The notes beneath the pieces are model-generated. The model did not search any database, had not been told where the DNA came from, and saw only the letters and a program-made list of their open reading frames with translations. The translations under genes were made by a program, and so were the position numbers. Below are positions 36,452 through 45,900 of a stretch of 64,000 bases of DNA, piece by piece (the stretch's first letter is position 1; every line of letters starts with the position of its first letter). This DNA comes from Mycolicibacterium psychrotolerans. GTDB taxonomy: Bacteria > Actinomycetota > Actinomycetes > Mycobacteriales > Mycobacteriaceae. The stretch spans positions 5,668,363-5,732,362 of the forward strand of contig NZ_AP022574.1 of NCBI RefSeq assembly GCF_010729305.1, written 5' to 3'.

Positions 36452-37054
36452 ATGGTCGAGCGGCTCGCGTCCGGCCGTCACCACCTCAGTCGCGACGAGG
36501 TTGCGGCCCACCAGAAGCAGCGGCTGTTCAAGGCACTCGCCGCGGTGATGACGGCGAACGGCTACAGCAACACGACCGTGGACGACGTCATCAAGGAGGC
36601 CAAGGTCTCCCGGGCCACGTTCTACCAGCATTTCGAGTCCAAGCAGGACCTCTTCATGGCCGGCTACGCCCGCATGCAGCGCCATGTCATCGACGACATC
36701 TTCGCGGTCCCCGCGGCCGGCACGCCGATGCAGCGTTTCGCCGCCATGCTCGAGCGGTACCTGGGCTTCATCGCACTCGATTCGGCCACCTCGCGGCTCT
36801 ATCTGCTCGAGGTGTACGCGGCAGGCCCGGACGCCATGCGCCGGCGGATCGAACTGCAGCAGGAGTTCGTCGCCGGCGTCGTGGAGATCTTCGACGCCCG
36901 CAGCGATGCCGACCGCTTCGCGTGCGAGGCGCTCGTCGCGGCGATATCGACAATGGTGACCCACGCCCTCACCACAAGCGACTCGGTGACCGGGCTGTAC
37001 AAGCCCCTCCTCGATTACACCGAGCGCGTGATCGGCCCCGCCGATGACCATTGA
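36452..37054 (+). CDS. TetR family transcriptional regulator (first of tandem pair)
   Basis: 200 residues from the ATG at 36452, which follows AGAGGGGG. The HTH reads KALAAVMTANGYSNTTVDDVIKEAKVSRATFYQHFESKQDLF. The rest is a typical all-helical ligand domain. It overlaps a second TetR gene by 11 bases and is therefore coupled to it and to the transporter behind. It likely senses a substrate exported by that transporter. Confidence 0.9.
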   Translation: MVERLASGRHHLSRDEVAAHQKQRLFKALAAVMTANGYSNTTVDDVIKEAKVSRATFYQHFESKQDLFMAGYARMQRHVIDDIFAVPAAGTPMQRFAAMLERYLGFIALDSATSRLYLLEVYAAGPDAMRRRIELQQEFVAGVVEIFDARSDADRFACEALVAAISTMVTHALTTSDSVTGLYKPLLDYTERVIGPADDH

Positions 37055-37619
37055 GTTGACCGGCCTGCGGGAGCGCAAGAAGTGGCAGACCCGCCAGGCG
37101 ATCCGGCGGGAAGCATTGCGGCTGTTCACGGAGCAGGGATTCGCGAACACCACGGTCGAGCAGATCGCCGAGGCGGCCGACGTCTCCCCGCGGACGTTCT
37201 ACCGCTACTTCGGCGTGAAGGAGGCGGTTCTGATCTCCGCCGACCACTCACCGCTGATCGTGGCGGCCTTCGTCGCTGCGCCCCGGCATCTGACGCCCGT
37301 CGCTGCGTATCAGTACGCAGTCTCAGAGGTGTTCGGCTCGCTGTCGGACGAGGACCGGGAGGACGACCTCATCGGGCAGCAACTGCTGTACCAGGTACCC
37401 GAGGCGCACGGATTGATCTACGCCGAGTTCATCAAGCTGATCAACCTCATCACCGACGCACTGCAGGAGCGTCCCGACGCACCGGCCGACGAGGCTGAAC
37501 GGTGCGTGCTGGCCGGCGCGATGGTCGGCGTGATCTTCGGCGCGGCGCACAACACACCTCTGCCCGACGAGGCCGTCCCGCACGCGCTGTCGATCCTCGA
37601 CGGCAAACTGTCTACGTGA
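37044..37619 (+). CDS. TetR family transcriptional regulator (second of tandem pair)
   Basis: 191 residues. The HTH REALRLFTEQGFANTTVEQIAEAADVSPRTFYRYFGVKEAVL is clear; the C-terminal domain resembles actinobacterial TetR proteins with an MftR-like C-terminal region. Its stop overlaps the MFS start in GTGA. Two different TetR proteins in one operon with a transporter could form two-input control. Confidence 0.88.
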   Translation: MTIELTGLRERKKWQTRQAIRREALRLFTEQGFANTTVEQIAEAADVSPRTFYRYFGVKEAVLISADHSPLIVAAFVAAPRHLTPVAAYQYAVSEVFGSLSDEDREDDLIGQQLLYQVPEAHGLIYAEFIKLINLITDALQERPDAPADEAERCVLAGAMVGVIFGAAHNTPLPDEAVPHALSILDGKLST

Positions 37620-39205
37620 CCCAAGCCGTGAGCTCGACCTGGGCGCCGCTGCGCTCGCCGGTCTTCCGGGCGCTGTGGATCGCGCAACTGGTCTCGAATC
37701 TGGGCACCTGGATGCAGACCGTCGGCGCGCAGTGGATGCTCGTCGAGGATCCCCGGGCCGCCGTACTGGTCCCGCTGGTGCAGACCGCGACGACGCTGCC
37801 GGTCATGCTGCTGGCCTTGCCGTCGGGTGTGCTGGCCGACCTGATCGACCGGCGCCGGCTGCTGATCGCCACGCAGGGCGCGATGGCCGTAGGGGTGGCG
37901 TTCCTCGCCACACTGACGGGTTTCGGGCTGACGACGCCCGCGGTGCTGCTGATCGTGCTGTTCGTCATCGGCTGCGGACAGGCGCTGACCGCGCCGGCCT
38001 GGCAGGCCATCCAGCCCGATCTGGTTCCGCCGCAGCAGATTCCGGCCGCCGCGGCACTTGGCAGCATGAGCATGAACGGCGCCCGGGCGATCGGGCCCGC
38101 GATTGCCGGCGCGCTGGTGTCGCTGGCCGGGCCGACGCTGGTGTTCGCGCTCAACGCGGTGTCGTTCATCGGGATCGTGGCCGTGCTGATTTGGTGGCGC
38201 CGCCCTCCGATCGAGAACAACTTCCCGCCGGAGCGCGCGTTGGCGGCGTTGAGCGCCGGTGGCCGCTACATCCGGAGCTCGCCGGTCGTGCGGCGCATCC
38301 TGCTGCGCACGGCGCTGTTCATCGGCCCGGCCAGCGCGCTGTGGGGGCTGCTGCCGGTGATCGCGGCCGACCAGCTGGGTCTGTCGTCGTCCGGATACGG
38401 CCTGCTGCTCGGCGCGCTGGGCGTCGGCGCACTGCTCGGGGCGCTGGCGTTGTCACGGATACGGTCCCGGTTCGGGCAGAACACGCTGCTGACGCTCGGA
38501 GCCGGCGGCTTCGCGGTCGCGACGGCGGTGCTCGCGCTGGTGCACAGCTTCGCGGCGGTGCTCGCTGCGCTGGTGGTCGGCGGCGCGGCGTGGCTGTTGT
38601 CGCTGTCGACGCTGAACGCGTCGATGCAGCTGAGCCTGCCGGGCTGGGTGCGGGCCCGCGGGCTGTCGGTGTACCAGCTGATCTTCATGGGCGGGCAAGC
38701 GCTGGGCTCGGTGGTGTGGGGCGTACTAGCCGGGGCCACCAGCAGCGTGAACAGCCTGCTCGTCAGCGTCGGCCTGCTGGCGGCATGCGGGGTGTCGCTG
38801 CTGTGGTGGCCGCTGCACAGGAGCACCGGGAACCTCGACCTGACGCCGTCGTCGCACTGGCCGGAGCCGACGCTGGTGTTCGAGCCCGAGCCGCTCGACG
38901 GTCCCGTGCTGGTGCTGACGTCCTACCGGGTTTCGCCGGAGAACGAGGAGGCGTTCGTCGCGGCGATGGCGGTGCTCGGCCGGTCGCGCCAGCGCACGGG
39001 CGCGGCGCAGTGGCGGCTGTTCCGCAGCGTCGAGGAGGAGTCGACCTACGTCGAGACGTTCGTGGTGCGCTCGTGGGGCGAGCACATGCATCAGCACTAC
39101 ACACGGCTGACGGGTCAGGACCAGCTCATCGAACTGAACGTCGAGAAGTACACCGACGGCCAGGCGCTGTCGCGGCACTACCTCGCGGTCCGCGACTCAG
39201 GCTGA
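37616..39205 (+). CDS. MFS exporter (EntS/MFS_3 type) with C-terminal ferredoxin-like domain
   Basis: 529 residues from the GTG overlapping the TetR stop. Residues 1-400 carry 12 TM helices with the MFS_3 start FRALWIAQLVSNLGTWMQTVGAQWML and LADLIDRRRLL in loop 2-3. The last 110 residues (VLVLTSYRVSPENEEAFVAAM ... STYVETFVVRSWGEHMHQH) are an ABM-like dimeric alpha-beta barrel, as in the PF05977 transmembrane secretion-effector family. It exports an unknown small molecule. Confidence 0.88.
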   Translation: MTQAVSSTWAPLRSPVFRALWIAQLVSNLGTWMQTVGAQWMLVEDPRAAVLVPLVQTATTLPVMLLALPSGVLADLIDRRRLLIATQGAMAVGVAFLATLTGFGLTTPAVLLIVLFVIGCGQALTAPAWQAIQPDLVPPQQIPAAAALGSMSMNGARAIGPAIAGALVSLAGPTLVFALNAVSFIGIVAVLIWWRRPPIENNFPPERALAALSAGGRYIRSSPVVRRILLRTALFIGPASALWGLLPVIAADQLGLSSSGYGLLLGALGVGALLGALALSRIRSRFGQNTLLTLGAGGFAVATAVLALVHSFAAVLAALVVGGAAWLLSLSTLNASMQLSLPGWVRARGLSVYQLIFMGGQALGSVVWGVLAGATSSVNSLLVSVGLLAACGVSLLWWPLHRSTGNLDLTPSSHWPEPTLVFEPEPLDGPVLVLTSYRVSPENEEAFVAAMAVLGRSRQRTGAAQWRLFRSVEEESTYVETFVVRSWGEHMHQHYTRLTGQDQLIELNVEKYTDGQALSRHYLAVRDSG

Positions 39206-39305
39206 GTCGTGTCGCACGTTGCCGGCCGGCTCGTGAACATCCGCGGAGACCAACGCAAGACGGCCGCGGGCGAGGTCGATCGGAGGTATCCATCCGTGTT
39301 TCGGT

Positions 39306-42300
39306 TCATGCCCAGATGAGCACGTTCGGGCACGAATCGTCCACCTCGCGCAAGCACGTGTAGCCAATGCCCGCCAATCCGCGGAACAGTCCGACGTTGA
39401 ACCGAGATGCCACCTGCGCGTTCCACCGGTAGTCACCACTGACCGACTTCCTCCGCAATACGGCCGACAACCGGCGGGACGCGAGTTGGCGCAGGTCGTC
39501 GCGGCCCAGTGTCGTGCTCGCTTGTCGCAGCAGTTCCACACTGCCCAGTGCACCGCAACACAATGTGTCCGTGTGCCCTGGCCAAGCCAGCGACGCCCCG
39601 CGCAGAGCCGCCTCGATGTCGGTGTGCACGGTTCCACGCATCTCAGGCGCGCCCATCTCGGCGATTCCGAGGCGCGCCAGACCTATGCCGACCGCACCGT
39701 GGCACCATTGAGACCGCCAGTGCGGCTCGCTCAGGCCCGGGTCGAGCCAGTCACTGCGGTCGCCGTCGAAGTTGTATCTCTCAACGTCGAGACACTCCGC
39801 GGCAGCAGCGGCGAAGTCCTCACGGTGCGCCGCCTCGGCAAGGGCCGACATCGCGTAGGCGTAGCCAGACGCGCCGTGGGATATTCCGTTCAGTACCTGG
39901 CTGTTGTTGCCGCTGGGCCAGCTTCGCCGGCCCAGCGGCCCACGACGTTCCTGAGTGAGCAGGTGAGTACCGCAGGCGACAGCGCGTTGAAGCACTTCAT
40001 GCTCGCCCGTCTCGCGATGCAGGCACAGAAGACTCAGGATGGCGCCGGCGCTGCCGCCGATGACATCGAGTTGCACATCAGTGGCGATGAGATCGTCCGA
40101 CATCAACCGCGCTGCGCGGAGAGCATCATCGAGTAGGCCATCATCGGCCGACAACCGGGACACGCAGGTCAAGCCGTAGACGATGGAACCCAACCCTGTC
40201 GCACCTCCGATGCCCATCACCCTGGCGACATGCGCGGCGATCGGGCCACCGATCTCGGCGCGCACATGAGCAAGGGCTGCCGAGGCCAATTCCGCGAAGC
40301 GGTCGTCACCGGTGACGGCGGAGTATGCAGCCAGGAATGTGGCGATTCCGCACGTGCCGTTGTAGAAGTCGTGACCGAGCACCGCGAGTTGCGATGCATC
40401 GATGTCAGGCAGCCAGCCCACACCGACCCAGGCTGCGCCCCCGCACTCGCGGACCGCGTGATCGGCGATCTGCTCGGCTACCGCGGCAGCTTCACGAGCG
40501 AAGGCCGACTGTGGCAACGCTTGATCGTGATCGATCAGGGCCCACGACCCTGACGGCCTATCCGACGTTGGTGCCGTCGCATCAGGTGACGTCTGCCGGA
40601 TGATCTCGACCTGCCAGGCGATCTCACGGTCGGAAAGGGAACGAAGACGGTCGCGACCGCATCGCACACCGTCGGTCTTCGACGTGAACATCGGCACATT
40701 CAATTCGAGAAGGGCTCTGCGCTCGGACCTCTGCCGCGACCACGTCTCTTCAGATGCAGTCTCGGGGTCGGACAACCTCGAGACGAAATCGGCTTGGCTG
40801 GACCACAGGACGCCATCGTCCATCAAACGGTCGTCCCTCAATCGCTGCAGGAGCATTGAGTAGAACTGCGTGGGCCTCGGGACGGTTCGGACGTCGAGCT
40901 CCGCGAATCCGTCGAAAAGTCGCGGACCCACGTCACGGAGATACGCGGCGTACGTGCGGAAACCTTCCACGAAGTCCTCGACGTGCCCGGCCAGTCCGAT
41001 GTGGCGATCAGGTCTCAACAGGGGAAGGTTGGTCGGTATCGGTACGGCGCCCGAACGAACGCATGGCCGCATCGTGTCGGCGTTCATGTCCTGCCACATC
41101 AGTGCTTTCCCCGTCGGCCATTCCGAGGCGATTCCACCGGCAGTGCGTACACCGTTCGCAGTGCTTGCGTAGGAGGGGAGCATCCCGACGGAAGCAACCG
41201 ACCGCGCGATCATCTCCCGTGCGGCTTCGTACGCCTGCGATCCAGGAGATGTTGATCGAATCACTGCTCCTTGGAGGAGAGTCTCTACATCGATCGGCAC
41301 CGGATGGCTGCCTGCAGCAATCACGTTCTCGTGGTGGATGTCGCTGGCTCCGAAACAGTGGAGGAGCGCCAGCCATGCGCCGGCGCGGCAATAGAACTCT
41401 CGGCAATCTCGTTCGGAGTCGCAGGGCCTGTGTTCGATGAATTCCGCCCAACCGTAGTCACCCATCGAGGCGACGGCCGCGGCGCGCAGGAGCAGTGGTG
41501 CATCGTGATTGAGCCGCTCGATCACGCCTCGCCAGGCTGCGTCGAGTTCGAGATTCCTGGGCTTGTACACCACTCTCGAACCGTCTGCGAATTCGAGGCG
41601 GAGCACAGAACGACCTCCGCGGTGCACGTCGGAATCAACGCCGTGTAGGTGGATGACCTGGAGGTCGCGGTCTCGGCGGAGGAGGTCGTGTTGCATCCGC
41701 GGAAGGTCGGCATCGAGGCGAAGGAGGAATTCGCGAGATGTGTTGAGCCACTGCCGCGTCAGACATGCGACAAGCCGCAACAACACTGGCTTTTCCTGGA
41801 AGAGATCGATCAGTCCGCCCGACTGCATCCTCAGGACGAAGTCACGATAGGTCGCGGACGAGTCGACGAAGCCGTCGTACAGGGGGGCGGCGCACAGGGT
41901 GCAGAGCCGGTTCAGAAGAAGCCCGGCCAAGTCCTGGCGCGCCGAGGTCGCGAGTCGGCCGCTTACGGAAGCATCCACCGAATGCCGAAGCCGTGCGGCA
42001 GCGGCTCTGGCGAGGGGCGACAAGATGTGCCCGAACGGATACCGAGTAACCCCTACGAAAGACGGTGACGAGGTGTTGTGCAACGCGACCTGAATCCACT
42101 CGGCGTCGGTGGACCATTGTGGCATGGGCACCGAGGAACACCGATGCGGTCCTGCGAAACGCGCACGTACATCTGCTAGGGAGTAGCCGTCACGCCTCAG
42201 GCGTCGTTCGAACAGCTCCCAGTCACCGCTGCTGCTTGAACGGCACCACGCTGCAATTTTTTTCGCTGCAACATCGTCACCGGAGACCGAGGCTCGAACG

Positions 42301-42374
42301 GACACGAAGTCGTCGGACAGCAATTCGTCGATGGTCGCGGCCCGCGTTGCCAGATCTGGAGCAAAAAGATTCAA
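39306..42374 (-). CDS. lanM: Class II lanthipeptide synthetase LanM
   Basis: 1022 residues from a TTG start 22 bases after the precursor stop. The N-terminal two-thirds are a DUF4135 dehydratase (QVIHLHGVDSDVHRGGRSV, VVYKPRNLELDAAW, SDIHHENVIA, PVPIDVETLLQ) that phosphorylates and eliminates Ser/Thr. The C-terminal third is a LanC-like cyclase with zinc ligands in WCHG (Cys891) and LCCG (Cys939, Cys940). A three-Cys site occurs in ProcM-type enzymes, which modify diverse substrates. It ends an operon with the precursor, a secreted protein and a TIR-STAND-WD40 gene. No LanT or protease gene is adjacent. Confidence 0.95.
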   Translation of the reverse strand: MNLFAPDLATRAATIDELLSDDFVSVRASVSGDDVAAKKIAAWCRSSSSGDWELFERRLRRDGYSLADVRARFAGPHRCSSVPMPQWSTDAEWIQVALHNTSSPSFVGVTRYPFGHILSPLARAAAARLRHSVDASVSGRLATSARQDLAGLLLNRLCTLCAAPLYDGFVDSSATYRDFVLRMQSGGLIDLFQEKPVLLRLVACLTRQWLNTSREFLLRLDADLPRMQHDLLRRDRDLQVIHLHGVDSDVHRGGRSVLRLEFADGSRVVYKPRNLELDAAWRGVIERLNHDAPLLLRAAAVASMGDYGWAEFIEHRPCDSERDCREFYCRAGAWLALLHCFGASDIHHENVIAAGSHPVPIDVETLLQGAVIRSTSPGSQAYEAAREMIARSVASVGMLPSYASTANGVRTAGGIASEWPTGKALMWQDMNADTMRPCVRSGAVPIPTNLPLLRPDRHIGLAGHVEDFVEGFRTYAAYLRDVGPRLFDGFAELDVRTVPRPTQFYSMLLQRLRDDRLMDDGVLWSSQADFVSRLSDPETASEETWSRQRSERRALLELNVPMFTSKTDGVRCGRDRLRSLSDREIAWQVEIIRQTSPDATAPTSDRPSGSWALIDHDQALPQSAFAREAAAVAEQIADHAVRECGGAAWVGVGWLPDIDASQLAVLGHDFYNGTCGIATFLAAYSAVTGDDRFAELASAALAHVRAEIGGPIAAHVARVMGIGGATGLGSIVYGLTCVSRLSADDGLLDDALRAARLMSDDLIATDVQLDVIGGSAGAILSLLCLHRETGEHEVLQRAVACGTHLLTQERRGPLGRRSWPSGNNSQVLNGISHGASGYAYAMSALAEAAHREDFAAAAAECLDVERYNFDGDRSDWLDPGLSEPHWRSQWCHGAVGIGLARLGIAEMGAPEMRGTVHTDIEAALRGASLAWPGHTDTLCCGALGSVELLRQASTTLGRDDLRQLASRRLSAVLRRKSVSGDYRWNAQVASRFNVGLFRGLAGIGYTCLREVDDSCPNVLIWA

Positions 42375-42396
42375 GGCGTCCTAGTCCTTGGACACA

Positions 42397-42540
42397 TCAG
42401 ATGCAGCAGGGGTAGTACGCGTCCGTCTGATACGTGTAAGACAGCGCGGACTCCTCTGCCGCTGCCTCCAGTTCCGCATCGGTGACGCCAAGCCGGTGCA
42501 CGGTTTCGCGCGTCCGCCACATCAGCGTTGCTTCGCTCAT
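42397..42540 (-). CDS. Putative lanthipeptide precursor peptide LanA (47 residues)
   Basis: The ATG lies in an ATGA overlap with the preceding gene's stop and has AGGAGAG nine bases upstream. Residues 1-32 look like an acidic helical leader (TDAELEAAAEESA). The C-terminal 14-15 residues, LSYTYQTDAYYPCCI, hold Ser34, Thr36 and Thr39 followed by Cys45-Cys46, the minimum needed for up to two (methyl)lanthionine rings closed by LanM immediately downstream. The leader/core boundary and the protease are unknown. The aromatic core and vicinal C-terminal cysteines are unlike nisin-type peptides. Confidence 0.85.
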   Translation of the reverse strand: MSEATLMWRTRETVHRLGVTDAELEAAAEESALSYTYQTDAYYPCCI

Positions 42541-42992
42541 TCTTTCTCTCCTGTCGTGCTCGGCTGTATTGGACCAGGTGACGTAGACGGGAAGAGATCC
42601 CAAATCGGAAAAGGCAGTGAGCGCGCCGGCTGTTGCGCAGGAGCCGGTTGCGGTCTTTCCTGCTCCGTCGGGATGCCAGGCCACTGCACTTCTCCACCGG
42701 GTGGCGGCCATTGTTCCCTGGGTAGAGGCTCAGCCCATTCCCCGTTCGGTAACTGGAAGTGGCCGTTCTTCTCGACGAGGGTCGTGGGCACGTAGCACCC
42801 CGGCCCCATGGGAACCATCATGCAGTCTCGTTCTGCGGCTTGAGTGTTGCCGAGATAAAGGCATGCAACGTTCCCAGCGGTGGTGAGGTAACACTGACGT
42901 TCGAGTTGGCTCTGCGCCAGCGGGCATGGGCCTGATGCGACCGCCGCCCCGACGACGGTCATCCAACACGCGATTGCGTTTCGCGTCCTCAC
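42537..42992 (-). CDS. Small secreted Cys/Pro-rich mycobacterial-type protein
   Basis: 151 residues from the GTG at 42992 that overlaps the STAND gene's stop (GTGA). The first 28 residues (RTRNAIACWMTVVGAAVASG) are a signal peptide. The mature part has about six cysteines (RQCYL, VACLYL, RDCMMV, GPGCYV) followed by a Pro-rich tail (PPPGGEVQWPGIP...QPAPAQQPA). The stop overlaps the lanthipeptide precursor start. Nothing identifies a function; by position it could bind, shield or sense the lanthipeptide outside the cell. Confidence 0.75.
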   Translation of the reverse strand: MRTRNAIACWMTVVGAAVASGPCPLAQSQLERQCYLTTAGNVACLYLGNTQAAERDCMMVPMGPGCYVPTTLVEKNGHFQLPNGEWAEPLPREQWPPPGGEVQWPGIPTEQERPQPAPAQQPARSLPFPIWDLFPSTSPGPIQPSTTGEKE

Positions 42993-45900
42993 GATGAACT
43001 CGTTTCTCGGCCGGGGTGAGGACACAACTCCTCGTAATCCTTCTGGTGTTGAACCCAGCTGTCCCACTGTTGTTGGGTCGGGTTGACGGTCAGTTTTCTG
43101 CAGAGTGCCTCACGGACGTCGCTGGGACCCGGCCACAGTCGGAGGTCGCCCTCTGCGCTGGCGGAAACGATCAAAGTGTCGTCTGAACTGACAGCGACGC
43201 TTCGGACCCAATCTTGATGCCCTTCCAGCGGCGTGTCCTCGGGTGGCACTCCCATGATGTCCCAGACCCGGACGATCCCGCCCCCTCCGCCGGCAGCGAT
43301 CCAGGGAACACGGTGCAGCACAGCGAGGCTGTACACGGCACTCTGGTCTCGATAAAGAGGTTTGGGAATCTCACTGCGTCGGTTCATGTCCCACACACGG
43401 ATGGTGCCATCGCTGTTGCCCGAGACGAGCTTGCTGTCATCAACGAAATCGACCGCGAGCACGGTCTGACCTGAAGCGCCCCGCAGAGGTTCTCCGTCCG
43501 CGCGGCGCGCATGGACGTCCCATATCTGTACCAGGTTCTGCGGATCGCCGAATCGATCATTCCCGGAGCCGGTGGCGAGGTAAGCACCGTCGGGGCTGAA
43601 CGCGACACTCCACACTTGATAAGGCACCACGGCCCCCGCGGTGTTCGTCGTCTGCGCCGACATCACGTCCAGGAGGCGCAGACTGTCGGCGTCCCATAAC
43701 CGAACCAATCCGTCGAAGCCGCCTGCGGCGATGTACTTCTCGGCGGGGTCTACGGCCACACCGGTCATACGCGGTTGCATGAAGACGGGCATTCCCTCAC
43801 GTCGCGGGCCTATGTCAAGTTTTGTGGCACTTCCTGTTTCGGTGTTCCACACCAGCACCTGACCGTCGTTTGACACGCTGACTATGCGATCGCCATTCGC
43901 GTAGTAGGCCAAACGGTTGATCGCGTGCTGCGCATCGCCTGGTGCTGCCGGCTGTCCCAGTGTGCTGATCAAGGCGGCAGTCCTGGTGTCCCACAGCTTG
44001 ACTGTGCCGTCTACGCCTCCGGAAGCCACTTTGGTGTTGTCGGGGCTGAAGTCGACTGCGTTGACCGATTCACCCTGATTGGCCGGTATCGACAAGCCGA
44101 ACACCGCGTTCCAGATGCGCACCGTGCCGTCAAGGCTGCCGGACACGATTCGGGTCCCGTCTTGGGTGAAGGCCACCGACGACACGGCGCCATCGTGGCC
44201 TCGAAAAGTATCACCCAGCCCCGTCAGCGATGTCGCGTCCCAGACTTTGACGGCGCTGTCATCCCCGCCAGAGACGATCCGGCTGTTGTCAGCGCTGAAC
44301 GCCAAGCTGTTCACGACAGCTGGGTGGGCGCGCCGGGTCGCCATCGGCTTCAGGCTGTGCCCGTCCAGGAGATCGATGCTCCCTCCATACCCGCCGACCA
44401 CCAGGCGTTCACCGCTGTTGTCGAATGCCACACTCGTGATGGGGTAACCCTGCCGCTCACCATCAACGCCCATGTTGCTGCCCCACGCGACCAGTGTCTG
44501 GCCCGAGTCGGCAGCCACCAGCCTGACTCCGTAGCCATTGGCCACCGCGACCACATCAGCTGTCGGGCTGAACGACACGCTCTTCGCCACAGGCGCTGAG
44601 CCCGCATCTGAACCCGGCACGGTGGCGATCGTTCTGCCGGTCGATACACTCCATATCCGCACGGTGCGTTGGCTGTCTCCCGTTGCGATCCACTGTCCCC
44701 CGTGCCCAAAGGACACGGTGCTCACCGATCCTGGATGCTGCATCAGCGTCCCGATACGGTTGCCGCTCGCAACGTCGAGAACCTGGAGACTGCCGTCATT
44801 TCCGCCCGCGGCGATCCGTCTGCTGCTGGGGTCGAAGGCGAGCGCTCCGATCTGTCCGGGCCCCGCCAGGTTCAACGGTGGCAGGGGAGCTCCCGTCCGC
44901 GCGTCCCACATTCGCAGTGTCTTCTCATTGCTCCCCGACGCGATCAGTTCTCCGTCTGGGCTGACGGCCACGGCCTTGACGGGCAGCAGTTCATCACCGT
45001 CGGGCCGGTGCGGATTCTGCATGATCTTGGAGGTACTGGCAGAGCCGACAACGACGGGGTAGAGAGTCTCATCGGAGTCTCCGGCTCCCGCAAGGCTCCG
45101 GCCAACCAGCAGTCGCTGTAGTCCTTCGGTGTCGACAGCCTTCGACAAGTCGATCCGAGCTTCGGCGATCAACTTCTGAGCAATGGCTTCACGCTGACTG
45201 TCCTTGGCGTCGTGCCGCGATCTGAACGCCACACCGGCCCCCAGGACAGCGACGAGGGTGACGACCACGAGAAGCGCGACCAAACCGAGCCGTTTGGTGC
45301 GCACACGGGCCCGTTTAGCCCGTTCGGAACCCTCACTGGCAGCAAGGAATTCCCTGGCGCTGTCGTTCAAGTCGACCCTGGTGGTCAGCAAACGTCCTTT
45401 GTGAGCTGGGTCGAAAGTCGCGCCGGTATCGACGATCGCCTTCGTGAGCGGGAGACCCAGCAAGAGGACTGCAGGATCTCGGCCATTGGCTTCCCAGTCC
45501 TGGGCGGACATCTCCACCACACGACGTGTCCGCAGCGCGGTGACCTCTGCATCGATTTCTTTGTTCAATGGGCGCCAATTGACCAGGAAGGCGTCGTGCG
45601 ACACCGTGATCGATGTCGTCTTACCGTCGACTTCCGTTGTCAGCAGTCGCCGCTCGAGGAATGGTCTCAGGCTTACCTCGGGATCCGGTGATTCCTCCAG
45701 AATCAGTCTCCGCTTACTCGGTCGGCCATGCTCATCGATGGTGACCAGATTGAGCAACTCGTCGATCACCTCGTCTGGCGACTTTCCGGTGACCTCACAG
45801 GCGGTCGCCAACGCTTCATCAGCCTGGCGCTGCAATGCGCCTTGGACGCCACCGATCTCGTCGTATCGACGATGGGTCAGCACGTCGCCGCGGCCCGCGT

